From positions 2,419,501-2,483,500 of the forward strand of contig NZ_CP031168.1 of NCBI RefSeq assembly GCF_022354825.1: a stretch of 64,000 bases of DNA. Reading direction: 5' to 3'. The notes beneath the pieces are model-generated. The model was not told the DNA's origin, ran no database searches, and saw only the letters and a program-made list of their open reading frames with translations. Positions 53,924 to 61,342 of the stretch are shown here, one piece after another; position 1 is the stretch's first letter, and every line of letters begins with the position of its first letter. Source of the DNA: Paenibacillus sp. H1-7. GTDB taxonomy: Bacteria > Bacillota > Bacilli > Paenibacillales > NBRC-103111. The translations under genes were made by a program, and so were the position numbers.

Positions 53924-54240
53924 TCCATTGTCGCCCTCCCTTTGTAGGTCGTTCCATTGATAACCCGTTGATATGCTCAAGGAACTAATCCTTGCCATTT
54001 ACTATAGTCGGAGCGGCGACAAGGGGGATATATTCTTTTTTTAATATGAGCTTCAATTATTAACGACCTTGGGCATACCTTTTTTCACGGGTACCTCTAA
54101 AATTAAAGATCGCAAAAAGGGACGGGAATATGGCATTAAACACCAAGACAGAAAAAAGACTGCCGAGTGTGCCAGGCAGCCGAGTATTTTGTGTACGAGC
54201 CGATGATTTCGTAACGAAGAACTCCATTATAACCTCTGAA
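53924..54240. other. Intergenic region with a minus-strand terminator
   Basis: A 317-base A+T-rich gap containing the TetR terminator at 54152-54181. Upstream of 53923 no clear promoter was identified by eye. Nothing else is recognised. Confidence 0.4.
54152..54181 (-). terminator. Rho-independent terminator for the TetR gene
   Basis: Read on the minus strand, GGCTGCC pairs with GGCAGTC (one G-U) around a 10-base loop and is followed by TTTTTT (complement of 54152-54157). Confidence 0.75.
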
Positions 54241-54789
54241 CTATAAACTTCTCCCCAACAAAGCTCCGACTTGTTTAGCCATTACTTGAGGCGGATAGGG
54301 CATCCCGTTTCTGATCCACCATTCTATTACACCTACATAAGCGGTACCGGCATATTGTAGCATGACATCTTCCTGTAAATCTGCATTTCTTCCGCTATCT
54401 CGGTCAATCTCACCTTTGAATCCTTCAATAAAAGAAGCAAGAAGCCGCGTTCTAAAAGCTGACGGCACCCCTTTGCTTGCTAACATGGTCGAAAAAAATA
54501 AATAATTTTTCTCAAAATATTCAAAATAAGGTACAAGAGCCTCGTTCCAATCCATCTCACATGCCCATTCATCCATCTCTCCTAATTCATTAAGGTGTGT
54601 TTCTATGAGTTTATCCAATAAATCAAATTTGTCCTGATAATGAAGGTAAATGGTCCCGCGGTTTAGGTTGGCCCGGTCTGCGATATCCTGAATGGTTATA
54701 TCGTCGAAATTTTTTTCAGTCATTAGTTCAATAACAGCTTTCTTCAAAGCTTCCTGTGTTTTCACAATTCTACGATCCACTTTGGCCAT
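54241..54789 (-). CDS. TetR-family transcriptional repressor
   Basis: A 182-residue TetR/AcrR regulator. The N-terminal helix-turn-helix reads ITIQDIADRANLNRGTIYLHY (residues about 31-51 region), followed by a C-terminal ligand domain in which FxxTMLASKGVPS resembles the TetR C-terminal 33/YsiA-type domain. The ribosome site is weak (GGTGGGA). It is divergent from the alcohol dehydrogenase/efflux/cupin genes across a 185-base gap with palindromic candidate operators, so it most likely represses those genes and itself until an electrophile or toxic ligand binds. Confidence 0.93.
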   Translation of the reverse strand: MAKVDRRIVKTQEALKKAVIELMTEKNFDDITIQDIADRANLNRGTIYLHYQDKFDLLDKLIETHLNELGEMDEWACEMDWNEALVPYFEYFEKNYLFFSTMLASKGVPSAFRTRLLASFIEGFKGEIDRDSGRNADLQEDVMLQYAGTAYVGVIEWWIRNGMPYPPQVMAKQVGALLGRSL

Positions 54790-54871
54790 CGTATTCCCAC
54801 CAAACTTTCTAAGTTACTTAACAATTTCGGTTGTTTCGTTGATATATCAACAAATCACAGTTTTTTAACCA

Positions 54872-54898
54872 TTGAATTTGCGTTCTAAATTATATAAT
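54872..54898 (+). promoter_or_regulatory. Candidate sigma-A promoter of the dehydrogenase operon
   Basis: TTGAAT (54872-54877) and TATAAT (54893-54898) are spaced by 15 bases, shorter than the usual 17, so the -35 call is weak while the -10 is perfect. The palindrome at 54911 lies just downstream, where a bound repressor would block transcription. Confidence 0.5.
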
Positions 54899-54910
54899 AA
54901 TAGACACAAG

Positions 54911-54940
54911 TTGATTAATCAAATGATATTGATTAGTCAT
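54911..54940 (+). promoter_or_regulatory. Palindromic candidate TetR operators
   Basis: TTGATTAATCAA (54911-54922) is a perfect palindrome, and a related imperfect copy, TTGATTAGTCAT, lies at 54929-54940, 18 bases further on. A third half-site TTGATT follows. They sit between the promoter-like element and the dehydrogenase start, suited to repression by the divergent TetR protein. Confidence 0.55.
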
Positions 54941-54974
54941 CTCAGATTGATTTATGGAAAAGGAGTCAACGCTC

Positions 54975-56015
54975 ATGTGCAAAACTCACGTTCTAAGTGT
55001 TCCGGCTGCCAAAGCGCCATTCGAAAAGACTACGATTGAAAGAAGAGAACTGCGACCGGATGACGTCTCAATCGATATAAAATTTAGCGGCATTTGCCAT
55101 TCCGATATTCATAGTGCGTACGGGGATTGGGCCGGCGGCATTTTCCCTATGGTGCCTGGTCATGAAATAACCGGAATTGTAACGGCAGTGGGGGAGAAGG
55201 TTACGAAATTTGCTGTAGGTGATCGAGTTGGCGTAGGCTGTTATGTGGACTCTTGCGGAGAGTGCGAATACTGTCTTCGCGGAGAAGAACAGCATTGTGC
55301 AAAAGGCTTTGTAGCCACCTATAACTCCTTGGACTATGATGGCAATCCAACCTACGGCGGCTACAGTCAACATATCGTTGTTACCGAAAGATTCGTCGTG
55401 CATATCCCGGAAGATATGGGATTAGATGCAGCCAGTCCGCTTTTGTGCGCCGGTATTACCACTTACTCCCCTTTGAAACGATGGAATGCCGGTCCAGGAA
55501 AAAAGGTAGCGATTCTGGGAATGGGTGGTCTTGGCCACGTTGCGATTCAGTTTGCGAATGCGATGGGTGCTGAGGTTACGGTCTTAAGCCGGGCGAAAGA
55601 TAAGGAAAACGAAGCGTTGGGCTTTGGCGCGGATCATTATTTTTCAACTCTTGATCCTGAAGTTTTCAACACTTTAGCCGGCCGCTTCGACCTGATTCTA
55701 AACACCGTATCCGCCAATATTGACGTCGATTCGTATTTATCGCTGCTTCGAGTGGACGGAACGCTTGTTAATGTCGGGGCGCCGGCAGAACCAAGTCAAT
55801 ACAACGTGTTCTCGCTAATCATGAGTCGACGCAGTATTGCAGGGTCCTTGGTTGGCGGACTTCCGGAAACGCAAGAGATGCTTCATTTTGCCGCCGAGCA
55901 TGGCATTACTCCTCAAATCGAAGTCATCGGTGCCGAGCAAGTAGACGAAGCCTATGAGCGGATTCTGCGGAGTGACGTACGCTACCGATTCGTTATCGAC
56001 ATCTCCACGTTATAG
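54975..56015 (+). CDS. Zinc-dependent alcohol dehydrogenase (YahK/cinnamyl-alcohol type)
   Basis: A 346-residue NAD(P)-dependent dehydrogenase that interconverts aldehydes and alcohols. Catalytic zinc ligands are Cys41 and His63 (GICHSD; GHEITG); structural zinc Cys residues are in CGECEYC (94-100) and Cys108. The nucleotide fold has GMGGLGHVAIQFA. The start at 54975 follows AAAAGGAG by 10 bases; an ATG at 54954 is in frame but lacks a site. It is the first gene of an operon with an efflux pump and cupin, under a TetR repressor, consistent with detoxifying reactive aldehydes. Confidence 0.94.
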   Translation: MCKTHVLSVPAAKAPFEKTTIERRELRPDDVSIDIKFSGICHSDIHSAYGDWAGGIFPMVPGHEITGIVTAVGEKVTKFAVGDRVGVGCYVDSCGECEYCLRGEEQHCAKGFVATYNSLDYDGNPTYGGYSQHIVVTERFVVHIPEDMGLDAASPLLCAGITTYSPLKRWNAGPGKKVAILGMGGLGHVAIQFANAMGAEVTVLSRAKDKENEALGFGADHYFSTLDPEVFNTLAGRFDLILNTVSANIDVDSYLSLLRVDGTLVNVGAPAEPSQYNVFSLIMSRRSIAGSLVGGLPETQEMLHFAAEHGITPQIEVIGAEQVDEAYERILRSDVRYRFVIDISTL

Positions 56016-56021
56016 ACTCGT

Positions 56022-57251
56022 ATGGACGATAAACTTAAAAAGCTTTCTCTCCGATTGGCTTTGATACTGGCCGCATTTTCCGCGCTGGGACCGTTTACGG
56101 TCGATATGTATCTAGCATCGCTGCCGCAGATCATGGATTATTTCGGAACTAACGCATCCATGATTCAAGCGAGTTTAACTGCCAGCCTATTAGGATTAGG
56201 CTTAGGGCAGATGGTCATGGGGCCTTTGAGCGATAGTTATGGAAGACGCACCCCATTGCTCATCTCCATGATTCTGTATATCGTTACGTCGATCGGCTGT
56301 GCTTTCGTACCCAATATAGAATCCTTTATTGTTTTACGTTTTATCCAGGGAGCTGCCGCATCGGCCGGACTCGTGATTTCCAGAGCGATTGCTCGCGACA
56401 GGTATAGCGGAGTCGAAATGACGAAATTTATCTCTCAGCTTACTATGATCAGCAGTGTCGCACCCTTAGTTTCCCCGAATGTCGGAAGTGCAGTCACATC
56501 GTTCAGTTCATGGGATGCCGTGTTTGTTTTCTTGGGGATTTTAGGAATACTATTAACGGGGATCACAATATGGGGGTTAGAGGAGAGCTTACCTGTACAG
56601 CATCGTGTCCCAAGCAACTTCAGGGCATTAATGAGGAACTACCATCGTCTGTTTCGTGATAGAACGTTTATCGGATATGCCCTTGTTAATGGTATTTTGT
56701 TCGCCGGTGTATTTGCTTTTGTTGCCGGCACTCCGTTTATCTATCAGAACATGTTTGGTGTGTCGCCGCAGCTATTTTCGATCCTGTTTGCCATGAACGG
56801 TCTTGCTATTATGATTGGCTCGCAGGTTGTCAAACGAGTGGCCGGTCGGCTGACGGAACGCAATATAGTTCGTATTGGATTATCACTATCCTTTCTTTCT
56901 GCTTCCGCTATCCTGATCGCAGTTCTCTCTAAAGGATCTTTATCGGCGATATTTGTTTCAACCTTCTTATTTGCTGTATCCATTGGGATCATTGGGCCGG
57001 TTTCTGTAACTTTAGCGATGGAATCACATGGACGAATTGCGGGAAGTGCATCTGCCGTGATCGGCACCTTTCATTATGCGTTAGGCGCAGTTAGTGCGCC
57101 GCTTGTGGGAATCGCGGGTGAGAATTCAGCTGTCCCTTTTGGAATCGTTATTCTTACAACCAGTTTGCTAGCCATCGTTTCCTATATCGTTCTCATCAGG
57201 AAGGTGGAGACTGTGAGTAATGGCAACAGCAACACGGAAATAAATATGTAA
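56022..57251 (+). CDS. Bcr/CflA-type MFS drug efflux transporter
   Basis: A 409-residue inner-membrane exporter with about 12 spans. Marks of the Bcr/CflA group are GPFTVDMYLASLPQI in span 1, the GPLSDSYGRRTPLL loop and GAAASAGLVISRAIARD. It would export drugs or toxic metabolites by proton antiport. The start lies 6 bases after the dehydrogenase stop with no obvious ribosome site, suggesting translational coupling. The cupin gene follows after 21 bases. Confidence 0.93.
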   Translation: MDDKLKKLSLRLALILAAFSALGPFTVDMYLASLPQIMDYFGTNASMIQASLTASLLGLGLGQMVMGPLSDSYGRRTPLLISMILYIVTSIGCAFVPNIESFIVLRFIQGAAASAGLVISRAIARDRYSGVEMTKFISQLTMISSVAPLVSPNVGSAVTSFSSWDAVFVFLGILGILLTGITIWGLEESLPVQHRVPSNFRALMRNYHRLFRDRTFIGYALVNGILFAGVFAFVAGTPFIYQNMFGVSPQLFSILFAMNGLAIMIGSQVVKRVAGRLTERNIVRIGLSLSFLSASAILIAVLSKGSLSAIFVSTFLFAVSIGIIGPVSVTLAMESHGRIAGSASAVIGTFHYALGAVSAPLVGIAGENSAVPFGIVILTTSLLAIVSYIVLIRKVETVSNGNSNTEINM

Positions 57252-57272
57252 CTCTAACGGAGGGTTTAGAAT

Positions 57273-57668
57273 ATGGAAATCAGAAGAGCGGGGTCCCAAC
57301 CTTCGGGCAAAGGACCGTCTGAATATTTTACCGGCACGGTTCGCATCGATCCGCTGTTTGAAGCAGCCGATCCTGCACGCGCAGCTGGAGCCAGCGTCAC
57401 GTTCGAGCCAGGAGCACGGACAGCATGGCATACTCATCCGCTGGGTCAAACGCTTATCGTAACGGCAGGCAAAGGACGGGTTCAACGCTGGGGAGGTCAG
57501 ATCGAGGAAATTAGTCCCGGTGACGTGGTGTGGTTTCCTCCAGGCGAGAAACATTGGCATGGAGCTTCGCCCACCACAGCTATGACTCATATAGCCATTC
57601 AAGAACGTCTGGACGGTCAGGCGGTAGAATGGTTGGAAAAAGTCAGTGATGATCAATACCTGTCCTAA
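57273..57668 (+). CDS. Cupin-domain protein, carboxymuconolactone/mandelonitrile-lyase-like
   Basis: A 131-residue single-domain cupin. Motif 1 is [18 protein letters not shown] (two His and Gln metal-ligand positions) and motif 2 is [17 protein letters not shown]. Small cupins of this type are often annotated as (R)-mandelonitrile lyase-like; the pattern [24 protein letters not shown]-style opening fits that group. ACGGAGGG precedes the ATG. Third gene of the TetR-controlled detoxification operon. Catalytic role is uncertain. Confidence 0.9.
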   Translation: MEIRRAGSQPSGKGPSEYFTGTVRIDPLFEAADPARAAGASVTFEPGARTAWHTHPLGQTLIVTAGKGRVQRWGGQIEEISPGDVVWFPPGEKHWHGASPTTAMTHIAIQERLDGQAVEWLEKVSDDQYLS

Positions 57669-57683
57669 GAGACAGGACAGTTT

Positions 57684-57714
57684 CAAGCCTCCATCTTTTT
57701 AGATGAGAGGCTTG
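57684..57714 (+). terminator. Long hairpin after the cupin gene
   Basis: CAAGCCTC and CATCT (57684-57696) pair with AGATG and GAGGCTTG (57701-57714) with one bulged A around TTTT. There is no T-run, so it is a weak terminator or an mRNA 3' stabiliser. Confidence 0.5.
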
Positions 57715-57782
57715 TTGAGCAGCAGCGGCTGGATTTTCACTCGTCATTTCGGCTGTAGTAATTAGTGGTGTCAAAAACAAAA

Positions 57783-57846
57783 GGAGCGCCTCGGTATGAT
57801 GGTTATGTCTAAGGGTATGAAGCCCAACACCATCAAGGAGGCGCTC
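57783..57846 (+). promoter_or_regulatory. Structured leader with a sequestered ribosome site
   Basis: GAGCGCCTC (57784-57792) pairs with GAGGCGCTC (57838-57846), and inside it TGATGGT (57797-57803) pairs with ACCATCA (57829-57835), with a GGG/CCC hairpin at the tip. The 3' arm contains the ribosome site AAGGAGG of the ORF at 57852, and the 5' arm contains AAAGGAG of the ORF at 57796. The fold could control translation. Confidence 0.5.
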
Positions 57847-57855
57847 TTACTATGA
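57796..57855 (+). CDS. Possible 19-residue leader peptide
   Basis: A 19-codon ORF (opening MMVMSKGMK and ending ALLL) starts 9 bases after AAAGGAG. It is encoded inside the long hairpin, so ribosomes translating it would open the stem. Its stop overlaps the next ATG as ATGA. It may be a regulatory leader; no homologue is recognised. Confidence 0.3.
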   Translation: MMVMSKGMKPNTIKEALLL

Positions 57856-57947
57856 AGTTTAAAACGGACGGACAATCTAGATGTTGGATCAAGCAGGACG
57901 GCATGAATTCCGACTGTGGGGCGAGGATATGTGATAATATAGTATGA
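57852..57947 (+). CDS. Possible 31-residue cysteine-containing peptide
   Basis: The ATG lies 10 bases after AAGGAGG, which is held in the 3' arm of the leader hairpin. The frame encodes 31 residues with three Cys and overlaps the stop of the 19-codon ORF. It ends 18 bases before the next gene. It could be a real small protein, the remnant of a longer gene or chance. Confidence 0.3.
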   Translation: MKFKTDGQSRCWIKQDGMNSDCGARICDNIV

Positions 57948-57965
57948 ACAAAGGAGGTTGCCCAA

Positions 57966-58427
57966 TTGGAACCGACACAGCATTCCATTAAAAACCCTTC
58001 AGGAATAAAGCTCATTATGTCCATGATCGTTTTAAGTGCGATCTCGCTATTCAATGCCATTCGCTTATTTAAAGATCAAGAGCACGTCATCCTTTTTTGT
58101 GCAATGGCTGCCGTGTTTCTTTTTTGTCTAATGGTCTTGCTACTGTCATTTTACAGAGCCTTGAAGAAGCCGGCTCCGTTATATCTGTATGACGGAAAAA
58201 TGATACTAAATGGAGCTGCAATTCAAGCAGAGGACATTAAAGTCATTATGAGAATGGGGTATTTCAAACCCACAATTGGGATTAAGCCGCATGGAGTGAG
58301 CATTGTCCCGATTCGTATGTGTTTTAGGTTTGCAAACGATGAAAAAGCCGGCATCACGGAGTTGGTTAATTGGGCAGAAAAGAACAATGTGGCGATGGTT
58401 CATAGATCATTTGTAAGATGGATATAA
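57966..58427 (+). CDS. Two-span membrane protein with PH-like tail
   Basis: A 153-residue protein. Two hydrophobic segments lie near residues 14-32 and 42-62, then a soluble tail in which LYLYDGKMILNGAAIQAEDIK suggests the YcxB/PH-like beta-sheet domain common in small Bacillota membrane proteins. Start is TTG, 8 bases after AAAGGAGG. Function is unknown. The upstream leader may belong to this gene's transcript. Confidence 0.75.
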   Translation: MEPTQHSIKNPSGIKLIMSMIVLSAISLFNAIRLFKDQEHVILFCAMAAVFLFCLMVLLLSFYRALKKPAPLYLYDGKMILNGAAIQAEDIKVIMRMGYFKPTIGIKPHGVSIVPIRMCFRFANDEKAGITELVNWAEKNNVAMVHRSFVRWI

Positions 58428-58445
58428 GGCCGGCTGTCGCATTCA

Positions 58446-59039
58446 TTAACTCCTTTTCAAATATTTCATATAAACAAGGTAATTAAAGCCGCTCCGCTTA
58501 CTATGCTTATGCTCTGTTCGCAGAAATTCCGAAAATCCAAGCTTCTCATACAGCTTAACCGCATTCGTATTTGTGTCTGCGACCTCCAGAACATATACTT
58601 CATAAGGTGTGGAATCCATTATATCCTTGATGATCGCCGTTGCCACGCCTTGCCCTCTATAGTTTGCTGAAGTAGCCACAAATTCGACCGTACCCATTCC
58701 TTTTGTAATTTCAAACGGATAGGCTTTATTCACAAATTCATGCTTTAATACGAAATAAGCAATGGTTCCCTTGAAGAACCCCAAATGTTTTTGCAATTCT
58801 TTCCTGTCGAGATGGACTGAGGATACCTTCCCATCCGTACATGCGGTAATTCCGGCAATCTCGTCATCCTTTACAGCAACATAAAACACTTGATGATTAA
58901 ACATGTGGCAAAAGGCTCTTGTAAGCTTACCTTTATCCTTTGAAAAAAAGTGCAGCCATTGATAGAAGCCATCAACGAAGATTTCGCTGATTTTCATTTT
59001 TTCCTCGTAACCCAGTTCGCTCGCGCGAATAATTTCCAT
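58446..59039 (-). CDS. GNAT-family N-acetyltransferase
   Basis: A 197-residue acyl-CoA acyltransferase. The acetyl-CoA motif A reads FVATSANYRGQGVATAIIKD, and LEVADTNTNAVKLYEKLGFSEF is the usual C-terminal motif B. GGAGGATG precedes the ATG. It is convergent with the gene at 57966 (18-base gap). The acceptor substrate cannot be told from sequence. Confidence 0.92.
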   Translation of the reverse strand: MEIIRASELGYEEKMKISEIFVDGFYQWLHFFSKDKGKLTRAFCHMFNHQVFYVAVKDDEIAGITACTDGKVSSVHLDRKELQKHLGFFKGTIAYFVLKHEFVNKAYPFEITKGMGTVEFVATSANYRGQGVATAIIKDIMDSTPYEVYVLEVADTNTNAVKLYEKLGFSEFLRTEHKHSKRSGFNYLVYMKYLKRS

Positions 59040-59277
59040 AGATACATCCTCCGTCTAAGTTTAGTTACCCCCAAACGAATCCGCTATTTATGCTCCACCT
59101 TTACAATATACGATGCAGCCATTTTGTATAGACATACTTTCCCCCTTATGCAATTAGCGCTTCCATAACTGGAAATTCACTGTATCCATTTTACCAAAAT
59201 TAAGATAAACTAGGCTTGCAGCAGCCGTATTTACCATTTCCTTGCAAGCTGCGTTCTGTACCATTCCACAGAGAGGT

Positions 59278-60045
59278 ATGAGTACCATCATTCGCACAAT
59301 AAAAAAAGAATTCATCATCGGGTTCATGCTTCTGCTTATCCCTTTTACCGCCTCATTGATTTTTGTAATGCCCGTTTATCACCATTTTACTACGGTCGGA
59401 AATGTCGTATCGGTACGGCAGCTCGGGGTTAAAGGAAATGTATTTTTTACCTATGTAAGTTCCGGATACACCAAGAATCTGTATGAAAAGCTCGCATTAT
59501 CATGGACGCAGCGAGATAATATCGAGTTCTATCCGGCCGACAAGCTGGAAGTGGAGGAAGAACAAGAGGAATTAGAATACGAAGCGGAACGAAGAGAGCA
59601 GGTCATTCAAAATGCAGTAAACGCGCTGCCTGCTAAAGATTCGGATCCGGAGAGCAGCAAAGTTGAAAGAATCCATGAAATGATCGATAAATCGGCAAAT
59701 TATTACGGCGATTCTTTTGGATTGATGGTAGCTATTGGACTAGTAGAGGAATCGGAGCGTCTGGACTTATCCCGAAACGGACGTATTAAAATAGCCGGGA
59801 CCGGGGCAATCAGCCGTACGATGAAGGTGGGACCTGTAGGCGGAGTACGTTACAAGGTCTTAACCGCTGAACGAGAGGGAATGCAATATTTTTTGGTTCC
59901 GGATCATGATTTGAAGTCGCCGGGCACGGGACTCAGCAACAAGGAAGAAGCATATCAAGTGGTACAAGAACGACATTTGAAGATAAAAATCGTTCCTGTA
60001 AACACAGTAGACGATGCCGTTACGTATCTAAAATCTTTGAAATAA
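59278..60045 (+). CDS. Membrane-anchored S16 (Lon-type) serine protease without ATPase
   Basis: A 255-residue protein with an N-terminal span (residues 10-31) and an extracytoplasmic body. The C-terminal half matches the Lon proteolytic domain: catalytic Ser146 in YGDSFGLMVAIGLVE and catalytic Lys193 in GGVRYKVLTA, with KIAGTGAISRTMKVGPVGGV between them, 47 residues apart as in YlbL-type proteins. It lacks the AAA+ domain of Lon, and I see no PDZ domain. A Glu-rich coil (90-110) precedes the protease domain. GAGAGG abuts the ATG at 59278, a poor spacing, so the start is uncertain. It is 14 bases upstream of a polytopic membrane protein, likely a partner or substrate. Confidence 0.85.
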   Translation: MSTIIRTIKKEFIIGFMLLLIPFTASLIFVMPVYHHFTTVGNVVSVRQLGVKGNVFFTYVSSGYTKNLYEKLALSWTQRDNIEFYPADKLEVEEEQEELEYEAERREQVIQNAVNALPAKDSDPESSKVERIHEMIDKSANYYGDSFGLMVAIGLVEESERLDLSRNGRIKIAGTGAISRTMKVGPVGGVRYKVLTAEREGMQYFLVPDHDLKSPGTGLSNKEEAYQVVQERHLKIKIVPVNTVDDAVTYLKSLK

Positions 60046-60059
60046 CCCGGGGGTTACGC

Positions 60060-61220
60060 ATGCCGCAGCTGAAATCGCAATCTATTGTTCAAATATTATT
60101 AATGTTTTTATGGGTTGGCTTGAGTTTATCTGTAATTTCAGGAATGTTTACGATGCTTTATGTTTCCAATTTCGAAGTGTATGAAGAGTACATCGTTTCC
60201 ATCGATTCGTTCGTGTCTATTTCCAGTTTGTTAGTTTATTATATGGAAATCATTATTTTCTTGGTCTGGCTGTTTCAATTGCATAAGGATATGAAGGCTT
60301 GCTTTTCCTTTTATCCGATTTCCCCATGGGGGGCTATGCTGCGGATGGTGCCAGTACTCAACATATGGGGGCTGGGCGATACCTTCACTACACTGGGGAG
60401 GTTGATCGAAAGATATGATACGCGGCACGGCAAATCGATAAAATATTCGATCCCGTTCCTGTACATCACCTTTTTCGGACTAAATTATATCAATAAGTGG
60501 ATAGGCAGACAGGGGGAGGATGTAAGCGACGGCTCTCTTATCTGGGGGATGGCGTTTGAAATTGCCTTTGCTGTTGTGATTATTTTCATGGCGCATCATA
60601 TCCGGATTGGTATGATCTCTGTGGCTGATGCCAATTCAGATAAGCTTCATCGCAAGCTTGACCTGGCACTGGTTCAGGCGGTTACCGATTTTATGAAAAG
60701 CTTTAACGATGTTAGACGTGCAAGAGCTTGGATGACCGATTCGTTTGCTCGAGATCTATATTACTCTTCACGGCCCAATCCACAGAACGAGCCTACGATA
60801 GACGAGATCATACAGACGATTGGTCAATCGAAGAATCCGAGCTTGATTCATTATAAAATCGAGGATTACCAAATGATCGATGAAGAGACCTTCGAAGTTC
60901 TTATCTATCAGGAGTTCATCGGCAAACCGAGCGAACATATCATTTATATAGCCAAGAAGCACGAAACCAAATGGATGCTGGATCGAATGGTCCGGCTTCA
61001 TAGCGGAATCATTACGAATGTAGAAGAAACCGAGCATGGCAGCTATCTCATTGAACTGCAAAGCGAGAATAGTCATGTGAAAATAATAGCCGGGGAACGT
61101 CCGGATAGATGTAAACAGGGTGATGAGGTAAAGATTTGGGCGTATTTGGACGTGGAGCAAATGCCAATGGAAGTACAAGCATACATCCTGTATGAGGCTC
61201 ATACGAGGTTTCTTGGTTAA
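60060..61220 (+). CDS. Polytopic membrane protein with DUF4328-like N-terminus
   Basis: A 386-residue protein. About five or six spans occupy residues 10-185, with the PISPWGAMLRMVPVLNIWG segment resembling DUF4328 (a conserved Trp/Pro loop). Residues 190-386 form a soluble domain with alternating strands (IHYKIEDYQMIDEETFEVLI) of unknown fold. It lies 14 bases after the S16 protease gene, so the two probably form one operon. The terminator at 61248-61296 follows. I do not assign a function. Confidence 0.7.
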   Translation: MPQLKSQSIVQILLMFLWVGLSLSVISGMFTMLYVSNFEVYEEYIVSIDSFVSISSLLVYYMEIIIFLVWLFQLHKDMKACFSFYPISPWGAMLRMVPVLNIWGLGDTFTTLGRLIERYDTRHGKSIKYSIPFLYITFFGLNYINKWIGRQGEDVSDGSLIWGMAFEIAFAVVIIFMAHHIRIGMISVADANSDKLHRKLDLALVQAVTDFMKSFNDVRRARAWMTDSFARDLYYSSRPNPQNEPTIDEIIQTIGQSKNPSLIHYKIEDYQMIDEETFEVLIYQEFIGKPSEHIIYIAKKHETKWMLDRMVRLHSGIITNVEETEHGSYLIELQSENSHVKIIAGERPDRCKQGDEVKIWAYLDVEQMPMEVQAYILYEAHTRFLG

Positions 61221-61243
61221 AGAATCACCTGCACCTCCATATG

Positions 61244-61297
61244 AAAAAAAGGGACTGGAATATCGGAGCTTCCGATGGAATTCCAGTCCTTTTTTTC
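61244..61297. terminator. Bidirectional terminator between convergent genes
   Basis: GGACTGGAAT (61252-61261) pairs with ATTCCAGTCC (61280-61289), with an inner ATCGGA/TCCGAT stem. A T-run follows (61290-61296) and an A-run precedes (61244-61250), so it can stop transcription from both the 60060 gene and the minus-strand gene ending at 61343. Confidence 0.88.
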
Positions 61298-61342
61298 AAT
61301 CGCCATCATTGTTACAGGAAGCTCCGGCAGCCTCGAGCCATC

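Noticed and set aside
57771-57947. Insertion-sequence end
   Set aside because: The long inverted repeat could suggest an IS end, but I see no transposase motif and no matching target duplication, so I kept only the structured-leader reading.
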